DNA of 64,000 nucleotides from NCBI RefSeq assembly GCF_900452415.1, contig NZ_UGNX01000001.1:3720001-3784000 (forward strand), in the 5' to 3' direction. Position numbers and translations under genes: made by a program. Below the pieces are notes generated by a model, which saw nothing but the letters and a program-made list of their open reading frames with translations, was not told where the DNA came from and did no database searches. The stretch's first letter is position 1. Each line of letters opens with the position of its first letter. The DNA comes from Legionella cincinnatiensis. Its GTDB lineage: Bacteria; Pseudomonadota; Gammaproteobacteria; Legionellales; Legionellaceae. This document shows positions 17,593 through 27,703 of the stretch, piece after piece.

Positions 17593-18945
17593 TTATTTCT
17601 TAACAAACCGAAACTCATCTAAAATACCAATAATTAAGTCATCAATATGTTTTTTTAATTCCGAACGATCAACATCGATACTTAGATTTAATTTTTCTAA
17701 CCATTCTTTATAATCGTCTTCGTCACCTTGATATCCTGGTACAGATTGATCATTCATTGTGATAATAAAAAGAACAGCTAAGTCTCTCGAGATACTTCCA
17801 TAGCGTCTTTCGGTTTCTTTTACTTTTACGTGAGCAGTTATGCCCAGATATTCGCAAATTTCAATGGCTTTGGCTTCTTTTTTCCTTATTCTTTCGCAAA
17901 GATCGGGGTTGGAACAGACAAGAAAAACAACAAAGATAGATACGGCATACCATATTTGATCATACTGTTTTTCTCTTAGGGTATGAAATACCTCAAGATA
18001 TAAAACAATTTTACTCACTTCTCTTAATGATACTTGATTGCAAGTAATCAAGTTCTCTAATAACTTAAATACATAATCTGCAAAAATGCCGCGTTGGCTT
18101 AATACAGGACTTGCATTGATTAGCTGCTCAGCATAGTGGAAAGATACATGCTTTTTCTTTGCATTGAATAATTTTTCTACTGGTAGATAAAATTTAAACT
18201 TTATAAATTTATCAAGGTATCGATGCGCGTCTATAGCAGATCCATAACAGTGTTTGACTGAAGCTTTCATTTGTTGATAATTTGTTACTAAAATAAACTT
18301 AACATTTTCAACATCAAAGATGTGCTTTATTGTTTCTAAAATTGCGATTGCAAAACTGGGTTTGCATCTATCAAGCTCATCGATAAAAATAATTAATTTT
18401 TTATCTTTTGTTATTTCTTGTAAGATATTTTTTAAACCATCAATATCTTTTTTAGCTTCCTGATGGTCCTTGATTAACCCTTCAATAACCGCATTACTAC
18501 CGTCATCTACCACTTTTTCTAATTCTTCTTGATAATTCTGTTCTAGTGTATTTGCTTCAGCCCTTAGAACCCACGCAAAACCTGCTTTTACCGAAGCTTT
18601 GAAACCATAACGCAAAATAGCTTTTGCTTTATTTAAAAAGAATATTTTTTTGCTTTCATCATCAATTAGCTCATAAATAGCAGCTACGAGAGGAATTAAA
18701 GGATCATCGGTGTGATCGTCCTGAAAAGCATCAATATAAGCGCAATCCAGTTTGCCTTTATAATTCTCTTTAATTAGATTTTTCGTTTTTTGGCAAAACT
18801 CGGTTTTACCTGTTCCCCATTGGCCATCTATGACCAATGGACTGATATCAATATCACTTATTAGTAGATTTATCAGTTTTTGAGCAATTGGTTTGCGTTC
18901 AAATTCATCACGATCCGCAAAAGTTAAATCGGCAATATTTTTCAT
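17593..18945 (-). CDS. KAP-family P-loop NTPase
   Basis: This 450-residue protein has a KAP-type NTPase domain: Walker A GQWGTGKT (41-48) and Walker B LIIFIDELDRCKP (184-196). The family often has transmembrane segments inserted in the domain; here only a weak hydrophobic stretch occurs (around 330-345, VSIFVVFLVC). KAP NTPases recur in phage-defence loci, for example as the ATPase of Qat systems, and as stand-alone genes beside restriction systems. It lies 30 bp after hsdR, at the end of the operon and next to the island edge. It may be a separate defence gene or an accessory to the restriction system. Confidence 0.8.
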   Translation of the reverse strand: MKNIADLTFADRDEFERKPIAQKLINLLISDIDISPLVIDGQWGTGKTEFCQKTKNLIKENYKGKLDCAYIDAFQDDHTDDPLIPLVAAIYELIDDESKKIFFLNKAKAILRYGFKASVKAGFAWVLRAEANTLEQNYQEELEKVVDDGSNAVIEGLIKDHQEAKKDIDGLKNILQEITKDKKLIIFIDELDRCKPSFAIAILETIKHIFDVENVKFILVTNYQQMKASVKHCYGSAIDAHRYLDKFIKFKFYLPVEKLFNAKKKHVSFHYAEQLINASPVLSQRGIFADYVFKLLENLITCNQVSLREVSKIVLYLEVFHTLREKQYDQIWYAVSIFVVFLVCSNPDLCERIRKKEAKAIEICEYLGITAHVKVKETERRYGSISRDLAVLFIITMNDQSVPGYQGDEDDYKEWLEKLNLSIDVDRSELKKHIDDLIIGILDEFRFVKK

Positions 18946-18975
18946 TTATCAAAAATCCATCAAACCATTAATATA

Positions 18976-21900
18976 TTAAACTGTATTTTCCCGATTACGA
19001 ATGCGCTCGTAAACTTCTTTTACAAGATATCCTGCTGCTACTTGATGAAACTGAGGATCATTCATTAATTTTACAAAAATGTCTTCGTTTCCTTCCATTC
19101 GCTCAATAAAAAGCCCTTCTAACATTTTTTCAAAAACCAAAGTAAAATTTTCTAAATTATTTGCCTTCGCTGCTTCTTGTATTTTTTCATTTAATGAGGC
19201 AGCCTCAGCAACCTGATCAAAAAATAACTCATCTGCTTTTGTAAAATCTGTACCAAAGCGATCATTTAATTTATCCACTAACAACGATAACTGAACCCTT
19301 TCGTCAGTTGAGTTTTTCGTACCGACTTCTGTTGGCCCTTTGAGTACATCGCTTTCACCCTTACTAAGATCAATCGAGCCTTCACTTATTTTTTGTAATC
19401 GGTAATATTGCAGTTCAACTTCATCATCCAATTTAAATCCAGGCTCCTCACTTCGATTAGGTAGTTTGGCCGATAAAAAACGTAAATACGTGTAAAGTTT
19501 CTCTAAGTCTGAATCTTGGAAAGGTATAATCTGAGATAGAAAAACATATAAATTTTTAAAGCCTTTCAATTGTCCTCTAAACAATTCTTGATCAGCCATT
19601 TCTAAACTTATAAATCGCTCAACTGCAAAATCTAAGGTTGCGTTCATAAGCTTATGATCCATCGCTGTAGGTTCTTTTCTTTTTCTGAACCAGATTTCAC
19701 AAAGGGCGTTAATTTCTTCCGTCGAAAAAACTTGCCACTCCTCAAGTCGATGTTGTAAATCATAAAGCTGGTGAGCATCAGCCATAGGGCCTATAGCCGT
19801 TGTTTCGTAGTAGTCCTTAAATGAATAGTAAATTTCTTCAGGCTCGTTAACAAAATCAAGTACAAAGGTATCTGTCTTTCCGGATGTAGTACGATTTAAA
19901 CGGGATAGCGTTTGAACCGCCTGTATCCCTGAAAGGCGTTTATCTACATACATTGTATGTAATAAAGGCTGATCAAAACCCGTTTGATATTTGTCTGCCA
20001 CCAAAAGCACTTGGTATTCTTCTGTTGCAAATTTGGCGGGTAGTTCAGTTTCCTTTATTCCATTATTCATACCTACTTCAGAATATTCATGGCCCGGATT
20101 ATCAGGATCAACCAGTTTACCTGAAAAGGCGACTAGGGATTTTATATCATGATATTTTTTCTGTTTTAAATACTTATCAAACTCTAGCTTATACCTTACC
20201 GCATGCAAGCGAGATTCTGTAACAACCATAGCTTTTGCGCGCCCTCCGATTTTATGGCGCGTTGAATGGCGAAAATGCTCAACTATGACTTCTATTTTCT
20301 GAGCAATGTTATGAGGATGCAAACTCATAAAGCGAGCCAATTGTTTTGCTGCTTTTTTCTTAGGTACTTCTGGATCATTTTCAATAGATTTAATTAAGCC
20401 ATAATAGGTTTTATAGGTTGTATAATTGGCTAATACATCCATGATAAAACCTTCTTCAATTGCCTGTCGCATACTGTACAAGTGAAAGGGCGCTCTGCCG
20501 TTTTCCCCGGGCTCATTAAACACTGCTAAAGTTTTAAATTTCGGCGTAGCTGTGAATGCAAAAAAGCTAATATTCGCTTGTTTAGGACGCTTTAACATCT
20601 CTTGAAATAATACCTCTTTTGCTTCTTCTGATAGGCTTTCGTCATCATCACCAAGCATTTGTTCAGCAATAGTCGCAGCAATTCCTTCCTTATTTAAAAT
20701 TTTACGTAATTCCATGGCTGATTCACCACTTTGCGAGCTATGTGCCTCATCCACAATAACTGCAAATCGACGATTTGCGGTATCAATCTTAATTGCAGAA
20801 CCTTGCTTTTCTAAGGTATCAAGAGCTTGAGCAATAAAGGGAAACTTTTGAATGGTAGAAATGATAATTGGAGCACCCCCGGAAAGTGCTTTTACTAATT
20901 GCTGAGTATCCTCATCAATTTTTTGCACCACACCTTGCTTATGCTCAAATTGATAAATTGTATTTTGTAACTGCTGATCAAGAACGCGTCTATCTGTAAT
21001 AACCACAACGGTATCAAATACTTTTTTATCTTCTTCATCATGCAAACTCGCCAAGCGATGCGCCAGCCATGCTATAGAATTAGACTTCCCTGAACCAGCT
21101 GAGTGCTGGATCAAATAATTATGCCCACTGCCTTTGCACTTTGCATCGCTAACTAGACTCCGAACAGCATCCAGCTGATGGTAACGAGGAAAAATCATGG
21201 TTTCTTTACGGTGCTTCTTGATTCCTTGTAATGTGACCACTTGATGTTCTTCAACTTGCAAATGGACATATCTCGCAAGAATATCCATAAGACTATCTTT
21301 ACAAAGTACTTCTTCCCAAAGATAAGCAGTGCGATAATTATCAGGATTGAGTGGATTACCTGCACCACAACCATTACCTTTGTTAAATGGCAAAAAGAAT
21401 GTATTCTTTCCCGCTAACCGGGTCGTCATAAATACTAAATCTGGATCAACAGCAAAATGCACTAATGCCCGTTCTTTAAATCGAAATAGGGGAGCAGTGG
21501 AATCTCTTTCCATGCGGTATTGCTGTTTAGCATGCGTGACCGTTTGACCTGTTAGTGGATTTTTAAGCTCTAATGTAATAATAGGAAGTCCGTTAAGCGA
21601 TAATAATACATCGATCGATTGACTAAGATCTTTTGGATTAAAATGTACTTGGCGTGAAATAGTAAGATTATTTTGTGCGTAGTCTGCCCAAGCCTCTGGA
21701 TTCATTTTACTATTTGGCGTGAAATAAGCCATTCGGAAGTTTTTACCAAAGCACTTAAAACCATGTCTTAATACATTCAACATCCCTTTTGAGGTCAGCT
21801 CTTTTCCCAATGAATCGAGTACAACAGTTTCCGCTTTTTCACCATGAAAATTTTGTATGGCTTGCCATTTGGATAATTGTGTTCTAGTAATAAACTCAAT

Positions 21901-22026
21901 AACATTTCTAGAAAATAAAGCTCGATCAGCGTCAAAGTCTTTAGGATTTACTGATACATAACCACCTTGGTTAGTAAGATTTTGCTCTATGGCCTCTTCA
22001 AAACGGATTTCTCTGTGTTTAGTCAT
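18976..22026 (-). CDS. hsdR: Type I restriction endonuclease subunit R (HsdR)
   Basis: This 1016-residue motor and nuclease subunit of a Type I restriction-modification complex appears complete. The N-terminal PD-(D/E)xK nuclease site is visible as Asp139, Glu153 and Lys155 (LPIITLELK). The translocase has Walker A HSAGSGKS (308-315) and DEAH (426-429), and helicase motif VI lies at QTLSRLNRT. Its start overlaps the stop of the upstream membrane-protein gene (ATGA), so translation is coupled. HsdR acts with HsdM2S to cleave foreign DNA lacking the cognate adenine methylation. No frameshift or missing catalytic residue is seen, so it looks functional. Confidence 0.95.
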   Translation of the reverse strand: MTKHREIRFEEAIEQNLTNQGGYVSVNPKDFDADRALFSRNVIEFITRTQLSKWQAIQNFHGEKAETVVLDSLGKELTSKGMLNVLRHGFKCFGKNFRMAYFTPNSKMNPEAWADYAQNNLTISRQVHFNPKDLSQSIDVLLSLNGLPIITLELKNPLTGQTVTHAKQQYRMERDSTAPLFRFKERALVHFAVDPDLVFMTTRLAGKNTFFLPFNKGNGCGAGNPLNPDNYRTAYLWEEVLCKDSLMDILARYVHLQVEEHQVVTLQGIKKHRKETMIFPRYHQLDAVRSLVSDAKCKGSGHNYLIQHSAGSGKSNSIAWLAHRLASLHDEEDKKVFDTVVVITDRRVLDQQLQNTIYQFEHKQGVVQKIDEDTQQLVKALSGGAPIIISTIQKFPFIAQALDTLEKQGSAIKIDTANRRFAVIVDEAHSSQSGESAMELRKILNKEGIAATIAEQMLGDDDESLSEEAKEVLFQEMLKRPKQANISFFAFTATPKFKTLAVFNEPGENGRAPFHLYSMRQAIEEGFIMDVLANYTTYKTYYGLIKSIENDPEVPKKKAAKQLARFMSLHPHNIAQKIEVIVEHFRHSTRHKIGGRAKAMVVTESRLHAVRYKLEFDKYLKQKKYHDIKSLVAFSGKLVDPDNPGHEYSEVGMNNGIKETELPAKFATEEYQVLLVADKYQTGFDQPLLHTMYVDKRLSGIQAVQTLSRLNRTTSGKTDTFVLDFVNEPEEIYYSFKDYYETTAIGPMADAHQLYDLQHRLEEWQVFSTEEINALCEIWFRKRKEPTAMDHKLMNATLDFAVERFISLEMADQELFRGQLKGFKNLYVFLSQIIPFQDSDLEKLYTYLRFLSAKLPNRSEEPGFKLDDEVELQYYRLQKISEGSIDLSKGESDVLKGPTEVGTKNSTDERVQLSLLVDKLNDRFGTDFTKADELFFDQVAEAASLNEKIQEAAKANNLENFTLVFEKMLEGLFIERMEGNEDIFVKLMNDPQFHQVAAGYLVKEVYERIRNRENTV

Positions 22027-22685
22027 ATCGCTTCTCTTTTATTTCCAATCGATTCTTCTGATAAAAGCTGTTTCTCTAGATATTTGATCGCCAATTCTCT
22101 CAGTTTTTTTTGCTCATTAATTTCCACCTCTTCAAATGGTAACGAAGTAACTTGCATTGGCAATGCCAATTCTCCGGCAAATAATTTGACTAAATTGGCT
22201 CTCATTAGCATTTGATATTGTTCTTCTGTAACATGTCCTTGTGGTTTATAAATACTTTGCCTCATATGTGCTTCGTCAAACTCATAGCCCAAAACTTCCC
22301 CCATATTGACTAGCAATGTTGTGAGTGTTTTTTCGCATTCGTTATTAAATAATTCCTGTTGTATTTCAGTTTTCTGCGAATTACTTCGAATATCTAAGTA
22401 ATTACGCCATGCACGCCTTACATCTTTGTATTTTTTATTTCCATAAAACTCTATATCAATCATATTTAGTGCTTGGATATGTTCTAATGACAATGGAGAG
22501 TGCCTAGTCGCCATTAATGTTTTAAAAATCGTTAGCTTAGAACTTCTCGCTTCTTTCTGTTTCATTAACCAGCCTTGAATAAATAATGCTATCCAAGGAG
22601 AAAATAAAACGGAGATAATCATTAACCAATCAGTGATAGATATATGTAAAATAGTTATCGGTGTTTCAGTCATGATAAAGCCCAT
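22023..22685 (-). CDS. DUF6680-like membrane-anchored protein inside the hsd operon
   Basis: This 220-residue protein has one N-terminal transmembrane helix (about residues 15-40, DWLMIISVLFSPWIALFIQGW). A cytoplasmic helical part follows with LTIFKTLMATRHSPLSLEHIQALNMIDIEFYG split over residues 51-82, which resembles what I recall of DUF6680 proteins. The function is unknown. It overlaps hsdS by 16 bp and hsdR by 4 bp, so it is an integral part of the restriction operon rather than a passenger between transcription units. An internal ATG at 22673 is an alternative start. Confidence 0.6.
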   Translation of the reverse strand: MGFIMTETPITILHISITDWLMIISVLFSPWIALFIQGWLMKQKEARSSKLTIFKTLMATRHSPLSLEHIQALNMIDIEFYGNKKYKDVRRAWRNYLDIRSNSQKTEIQQELFNNECEKTLTTLLVNMGEVLGYEFDEAHMRQSIYKPQGHVTEEQYQMLMRANLVKLFAGELALPMQVTSLPFEEVEINEQKKLRELAIKYLEKQLLSEESIGNKREAI

Positions 22686-24046
22686 TCTTTTTTTGCTTCA
22701 GAGGTATCTTCTTGTAAGAGGCTATTAACATTAATTTTCCCAGTTACAGCATGAGTAATCAAAGTAGAGCGATATTCATTTAAGTAACCAATTGCCTCGG
22801 TAATTTTAAAAATAGTCTCCTCAATCTTTTTTAATTTATTATCCAGCACATTAAGTATTTTTTCTTGCTCTTCAAGAGGAGGGGTTGGTATACACAAATT
22901 TGCATATTTTTCTGCACTTACATTTTGAATAGTTGCCTGAATGAAAATATTATTTAGCCAATCCCAATAAGAGTTTGAATTAAGAAATCTAAAAATAAAC
23001 TCGGGATTAATCATGGAGTGTATTCTTGCTCGTATCAAATAACCTGCATAACAAGCACGCCCTAAGTGAGCTCTATAAATAAAACTTTTTCCAACTGTTG
23101 CCCCACTTCTGGCCAGTAAAATATCTCCGTCTTTTAATAGGTAGGGTATAGCTTTTTCTTCAGATAATGACTTAAAAGTATCCTCTTTTAATAAACCATT
23201 ATCCTTTATATCTGTAATTCGTATATATCTTGGTTGACTTCGATCATCATCTTCTGCTGATTCATTTGCCCCATATTTAAATGGCTCGCTAACTAGAAAT
23301 TTAAAGCGCTTTACCCCCCAATGAACTGGGATTTTTCCAATATAAGGAATATATGAATCTTTCATAAGTGTGTTTTTATTTAGCCCCTTGGTAACAGCTT
23401 GAGTAATAAATGCTATTCGTTTTTCTTCTAACAGTTTTATAAGCGCATATTTTTTAGCTATTAACACATCAATTTCTGTTGTTTTTTTATCTAAAAAGTC
23501 TGTTATGGTTTTCTGTTCTAATAAAGAAGGAATAGCCGTTGCAAAATTCTTAATAAAATTTTCGGGTACTCTTTTCTGCCCCCCAGCACCATACATTTCA
23601 GCTTCCCCAAGCTTTCTAAAAGGATAACTTATCGTTAAATAAAATAAATATTCGGATGTAATATTTGTAAACGGTCTCAATACATATAATTCTGTCGTAC
23701 CATATCCAACGCCATTTTTAAGCCCTTTTGCTAGCGCACCTTTGGCATTTTCAAAACAAGGGGTGATTTTAGCTACAACTACATCATGCTCTTCGAAATA
23801 AGTATATCCATCTCCAATTTCACTAACTTGTTTTTCTATATCAAGTCGAAGCCCACCATTCTCACCTACAGCTTCCATCGGTATAAATGAAACAATATCA
23901 TCAGGACGTAACAATTTATTGGATTTATTCAAATTTGTTGTTAAAACAAATCGTAATCGTTTAATACACCATGTAACTGGAGTTTCATCAAACCAAGCAA
24001 CATTGGTGTGTTTTTCATTTTCATGTTGATAATAAGCCATGGTCAT
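22670..24046 (-). CDS. hsdS: Type I restriction specificity subunit S (HsdS)
   Basis: This 458-residue specificity subunit has two target-recognition domains (about residues 15-185 and 235-410), each followed by a conserved helical spacer. The central one reads LLEQKTITDFLDKKTTEID, and the terminal one begins LEEQEKILNVLDNKLKKIEE. Each domain would recognise one half of a bipartite target; the target itself cannot be predicted. The start overlaps the doc stop by four bases. The gene is full length with no inverted partial copy nearby, so no phase-variable shuffling is evident. Confidence 0.93.
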   Translation of the reverse strand: MTMAYYQHENEKHTNVAWFDETPVTWCIKRLRFVLTTNLNKSNKLLRPDDIVSFIPMEAVGENGGLRLDIEKQVSEIGDGYTYFEEHDVVVAKITPCFENAKGALAKGLKNGVGYGTTELYVLRPFTNITSEYLFYLTISYPFRKLGEAEMYGAGGQKRVPENFIKNFATAIPSLLEQKTITDFLDKKTTEIDVLIAKKYALIKLLEEKRIAFITQAVTKGLNKNTLMKDSYIPYIGKIPVHWGVKRFKFLVSEPFKYGANESAEDDDRSQPRYIRITDIKDNGLLKEDTFKSLSEEKAIPYLLKDGDILLARSGATVGKSFIYRAHLGRACYAGYLIRARIHSMINPEFIFRFLNSNSYWDWLNNIFIQATIQNVSAEKYANLCIPTPPLEEQEKILNVLDNKLKKIEETIFKITEAIGYLNEYRSTLITHAVTGKINVNSLLQEDTSEAKKEWALS

Positions 24047-24516
24047 TGCTCTCCAATATCATTACTTACACCCATAACCGCACTAACAATAGACAGTTTC
24101 AGTGACTCAGAGTAATCATCTTCATAAATTAATGAACTAATAATCTCGAACAATAGCTCTTTATTAATAACATTATCAGCAACCCATACAGCAATATTTT
24201 CCATTTCCTTCACAAATCGTGTCACGGCATAATCATAGCCATTCAGCTCTAAAAAATAAGCCCCTAAAGCAATGCTAGAGCGTTTGTTTACATCATTAAA
24301 AGCGTGATGTTTATTAATAGCAAAGACCAAATGCGTCAACTTATGTTCAATTGTTGGGTAGTAATGGTCATTTTGAATATGCATGAGAGGGCTTTCTAAA
24401 TGACCAATATGTTTAACCCCATGCAGTCCGCCTGTGTGCTCAACTAACCAATCATGCACATCAATAGCATGTTGCGTATCAAAGTAGAAAAAAGGTAACT
24501 CAGCTTCGTTATTCAT
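24043..24516 (-). CDS. Doc/Fic-family protein in the hsd operon
   Basis: This 157-residue protein carries the Fic/Doc active-site motif HAFNDVNKRS (71-80), with His71 as catalytic base. The Doc-type variant (N-x-N-K-R rather than GNGR) suggests kinase-like or AMP-transferring activity on a protein target. The helical segment GLHGVKHIGHLESPL before it matches death-on-curing proteins. It lies two bases after the DNA-binding gene and overlaps hsdS. No separate Phd-type antitoxin is present, so the upstream 337-residue protein or the restriction complex itself may restrain it. It could also modify a restriction subunit. Confidence 0.85.
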   Translation of the reverse strand: MNNEAELPFFYFDTQHAIDVHDWLVEHTGGLHGVKHIGHLESPLMHIQNDHYYPTIEHKLTHLVFAINKHHAFNDVNKRSSIALGAYFLELNGYDYAVTRFVKEMENIAVWVADNVINKELLFEIISSLIYEDDYSESLKLSIVSAVMGVSNDIGEQ

Positions 24517-24518
24517 AA

Positions 24519-25532
24519 TTAGCGGTCCTTCAAACGTTTAAAGACAGCTAATGTTTCCGGATCACTCAATCTTTGCTCGAGAGATTTACTGGTTTCACCT
24601 AAGAAGCGATCAAAATCAGCTTCTGGGACTGATTGTATATAAGTTTCTAATTTGTCGTGCAGCGCATCGCGAAAACATAAATCCCGGCTGGCCATTTTTG
24701 TACGGGCATCATCAATCATTGGTTTTAAATAAGGATTCTTTACTGCTCGTTCAATCAAATTATCAAGTTCGTGTGGTACAAGTTTGCGCTGATGTTTTTC
24801 AAAATACTCTTTCATTTCTGCTGCCAAGCCATTTTCGAAACTAGCAATTGCTCTTAATACTTCTGCATAAAAAGTTTCTCGTAGATTATCTTTTTCAGCC
24901 AGTTTAAGAATTTTTTTGTATTCGGCCGCATTTTCATGAAAAATGGCTTGATATACCTTATTTGTATATACAGCGTACTTATGATTACCCATTGCTAAAT
25001 AGTCACGTAATGCGTAAGTAAATTCTTCACGGTAACTAAACTCTTGGTAAGCTGCTGGTAAATAATCTTGGTCTCGTTGATTAATAAATTGTGTATGGCC
25101 TCCGGCACGCTCAGCCATAACATCAATGACTATATCTAAAATGCGTGAGCGTATAATTTGAGCTTTCTCGCTTTCCGTAAGCAGCATGCTTAAATTAAGT
25201 ACTGCGCGAAAGGTAAAGATACCCAATACTGTTGTTTTGGTACCCTCATTTGTGAGGGTACCAGAGGCTACTTCTTTGAAATCCTTAAGGTTTTTCCCTC
25301 GAAGTAACAAATAGCCATTGTTTTTCAGTTCTTCTGCATTAGCAGAAAGATAGCGCTCCAACGTCCCGTCACTAATCTCAAATAAATCCAATACCTGGCG
25401 TTTGGTGAACACGGTTTTACCTTGGTATTTAATTCCCCCTAGTGCCAAATGCACTTCAGCTTGATCTAAAGCATAACGATTGTTAAGAATATTTTGTCGG
25501 CTGTGGGGTGAAGTTGTTAAATCGTTATTCAT
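24519..25532 (-). CDS. DNA-binding-type protein paired with Doc
   Basis: This 337-residue protein has an N-terminal region that looks DNA-binding: TVFTKRQVLDLFEISDGTLERYLS (residues 40-63 in two pieces) reads as a helix-turn-helix, followed by FTFRAVLNLSMLLTESEKAQ, which resembles RhuM/Bro-like proteins. The rest is helical and charged. I recall proteins of this length between hsdM and a Doc gene in other bacterial restriction operons, usually annotated only as DNA-binding. It overlaps hsdM by four bases. An antitoxin or autoregulator role for Doc is inferred from position only. Confidence 0.65.
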   Translation of the reverse strand: MNNDLTTSPHSRQNILNNRYALDQAEVHLALGGIKYQGKTVFTKRQVLDLFEISDGTLERYLSANAEELKNNGYLLLRGKNLKDFKEVASGTLTNEGTKTTVLGIFTFRAVLNLSMLLTESEKAQIIRSRILDIVIDVMAERAGGHTQFINQRDQDYLPAAYQEFSYREEFTYALRDYLAMGNHKYAVYTNKVYQAIFHENAAEYKKILKLAEKDNLRETFYAEVLRAIASFENGLAAEMKEYFEKHQRKLVPHELDNLIERAVKNPYLKPMIDDARTKMASRDLCFRDALHDKLETYIQSVPEADFDRFLGETSKSLEQRLSDPETLAVFKRLKDR

Positions 25533-27703
25533 GCCACAACTCCTTTTAACATGAGTAAAATCTCCTGCTCAATTTTTTTGATATCAGCTTCTATTTCTTC
25601 TAATGCTCTTGGTGGCTTATAAACATAAAAATGACGATTTAAAGGAATTTCATAACCTACTTTTGTTTTGCTGTGATCAATCCATGCATCAGGGACGTGA
25701 GGTAATACTTCATTTTTCAAGTAGGTTTCACAATGAGAGTACACTAACGCTAACAATTGTCGATTATCAGCTTTAGCATCATAATCAATGGGCAATGGGA
25801 GGGGAATATCTGGGGGTAGTGGAACTAATTCGGTATCACGCAACTCGCTATCAGCCTCAGGATGCCCTTTGCTATCGACACAAATATCTGCGGTGTCATC
25901 TCGCTCAGATAGTGCATTAAAGATAGCCTTTTTTAATGGTGCGGTTAATTTTAACTCACATTTTTTAATTGCCGCTTGGAGCACTTGATTAAATTCATCA
26001 CGATTTTTATATATAACTTCAGATGAAATCATCGAAAGCATTGCAATAATCGATTGTTGCAGCTGCTCACCTTCAGCAATCTCCGCTCTAATTGCTGCAC
26101 TATCTTTACGTTTTTTACTTTCTGCTAAATTAATAAATGCAGTTTCTGTTTTTAAACGCTCCATGCGCTCCGGGTTTATTTGAAAATTTAATTTCAACGG
26201 ACGTTCTACCGTTATTTTTAAATAACCAAACTCACGATTATCAAAAATTTTAGAACAAACTCGCTCTTCACTTACACCATCAATAATAACTTGTGAACGG
26301 TCATCATGAGTAAATTGCGCATAGAGACGAGTAATTTCATTAATATGCTCATCAGATAATTCATTTCGTTTATTACCTAGACTCTTACGCATCTTTTGGA
26401 AATGCTTAGTGGCATCGATAAGTTGAATTTTTCCTTTCCGCTCAGGTCGTTTGCGATTACTAACTAACCATACATAGGTGTAAATACCTGTGTTATAAAA
26501 CAATTGATCCGGCAAAGCGATGATGGCATCTAAATAGTCATTTTCAATAATCCAACGCCGAGTATTGCTTTCACCCGAACCAGTATCTCCAGTAAATAAA
26601 GGGGAGCCATTAAAAACAATGGCAATTTTAGACCCTTCTCCATCAACATCAGGAGAGGGATGCATTTTAGACATCATATGCAATAAAAAGAGCAAAGCAC
26701 CGTCATTAATTCTGGGTATGCCAGGGCCAAAACGTCCTGCAAATCCCAACTGTTTAAATTCTTTTTCCACAACATCTTGTTGGGTTTTCCATTCCACGCC
26801 AAAGGGGGGATTAGCTAACATATAATGAAAACGTTTGTCTGGATGACCGTCGCTTGTTTTCCCATCACCTAGCGTGTCACCATGAATAATGTTATCAACA
26901 GGCTCATCTTTAATTAAAAGATCTGAACAACAAATTGCGTAGGATTCTGGGTTATATTCTTGACCGAATAAAATGAGATTTGCTTGAGGATTTTGCTCAC
27001 GGATATACTCTTCAGAAATAGAAAGCATCCCTCCTGTTCCACAAGTAGGATCGTAAATCGTACGTGCAATTCCTGGGGTGTAAACATCTTCATCTGAAGT
27101 ATACATTAAATGCGCCATCAAGCGAATAACTTCGCGGGGGGTGAAATGGTCTCCGGCTTCTTCATTAGCTTGCTCATTAAATTTACGAACCAATTCTTCA
27201 AACACATACCCCATTTGTAGGTTATCAACGGCGTCGGGATGTAAATTGAGATCTGCAAACTCTTTAACAATAATGAATAGGCGATTGGCGTTATCAAGCT
27301 TTTCAATTTCTTGCTCAAACTTAAATTTTTCAAAGATATCTTGTGCCTTCGGCGAAAACCCATTGATATAGGTAACTAAATTGCGAGCGATATTATCCGG
27401 ATCTGCGAGCAATTTTTTAAATGTGTATCTACTAATATTATAAAGAGGTTGGGCTCTATCTGCTGATGCGAATCTCCCTAATATTTTATGAATTGCCTCT
27501 TCAGTATGGCCTTGTGCCTGTAATTTTTCATATTGCTCAATAACTTTATCTTTGGTTGGTTCAAGAACACAATCCATACGACGAAGGACAGTCATTGGCA
27601 ACATGACATGACGATACTGAGGTGGTCGATAAGGGCCACGTAATTTATTTGCAATATTCCAAATAAAACCAATTAAATGATCAAAACCATTACTCATCGA
27701 CAA
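25529..27703 (-). CDS. hsdM: Type I restriction adenine methyltransferase subunit M (HsdM)
   Basis: This 724-residue N6-adenine methyltransferase contains the SAM-binding motif DPTCGTGGM (218-226) and the catalytic motif NPPFG (298-302). The N-terminal HsdM domain starts around residue 8. At 724 residues it is longer than the common 500-residue HsdM; the extra C-terminal part (about 500-724) is charged and helical and probably contacts HsdS. It methylates the host's recognition sites and forms the trimeric methylase with HsdS. It overlaps the upstream regulator by 14 bp. Confidence 0.94.
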   Translation of the reverse strand: MSMSNGFDHLIGFIWNIANKLRGPYRPPQYRHVMLPMTVLRRMDCVLEPTKDKVIEQYEKLQAQGHTEEAIHKILGRFASADRAQPLYNISRYTFKKLLADPDNIARNLVTYINGFSPKAQDIFEKFKFEQEIEKLDNANRLFIIVKEFADLNLHPDAVDNLQMGYVFEELVRKFNEQANEEAGDHFTPREVIRLMAHLMYTSDEDVYTPGIARTIYDPTCGTGGMLSISEEYIREQNPQANLILFGQEYNPESYAICCSDLLIKDEPVDNIIHGDTLGDGKTSDGHPDKRFHYMLANPPFGVEWKTQQDVVEKEFKQLGFAGRFGPGIPRINDGALLFLLHMMSKMHPSPDVDGEGSKIAIVFNGSPLFTGDTGSGESNTRRWIIENDYLDAIIALPDQLFYNTGIYTYVWLVSNRKRPERKGKIQLIDATKHFQKMRKSLGNKRNELSDEHINEITRLYAQFTHDDRSQVIIDGVSEERVCSKIFDNREFGYLKITVERPLKLNFQINPERMERLKTETAFINLAESKKRKDSAAIRAEIAEGEQLQQSIIAMLSMISSEVIYKNRDEFNQVLQAAIKKCELKLTAPLKKAIFNALSERDDTADICVDSKGHPEADSELRDTELVPLPPDIPLPLPIDYDAKADNRQLLALVYSHCETYLKNEVLPHVPDAWIDHSKTKVGYEIPLNRHFYVYKPPRALEEIEADIKKIEQEILLMLKGVVA

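Noticed and set aside
17593..18945. KAP NTPase as part of a full Qat defence system
   Set aside because: No QueC-like or TatD-like partner genes are adjacent.
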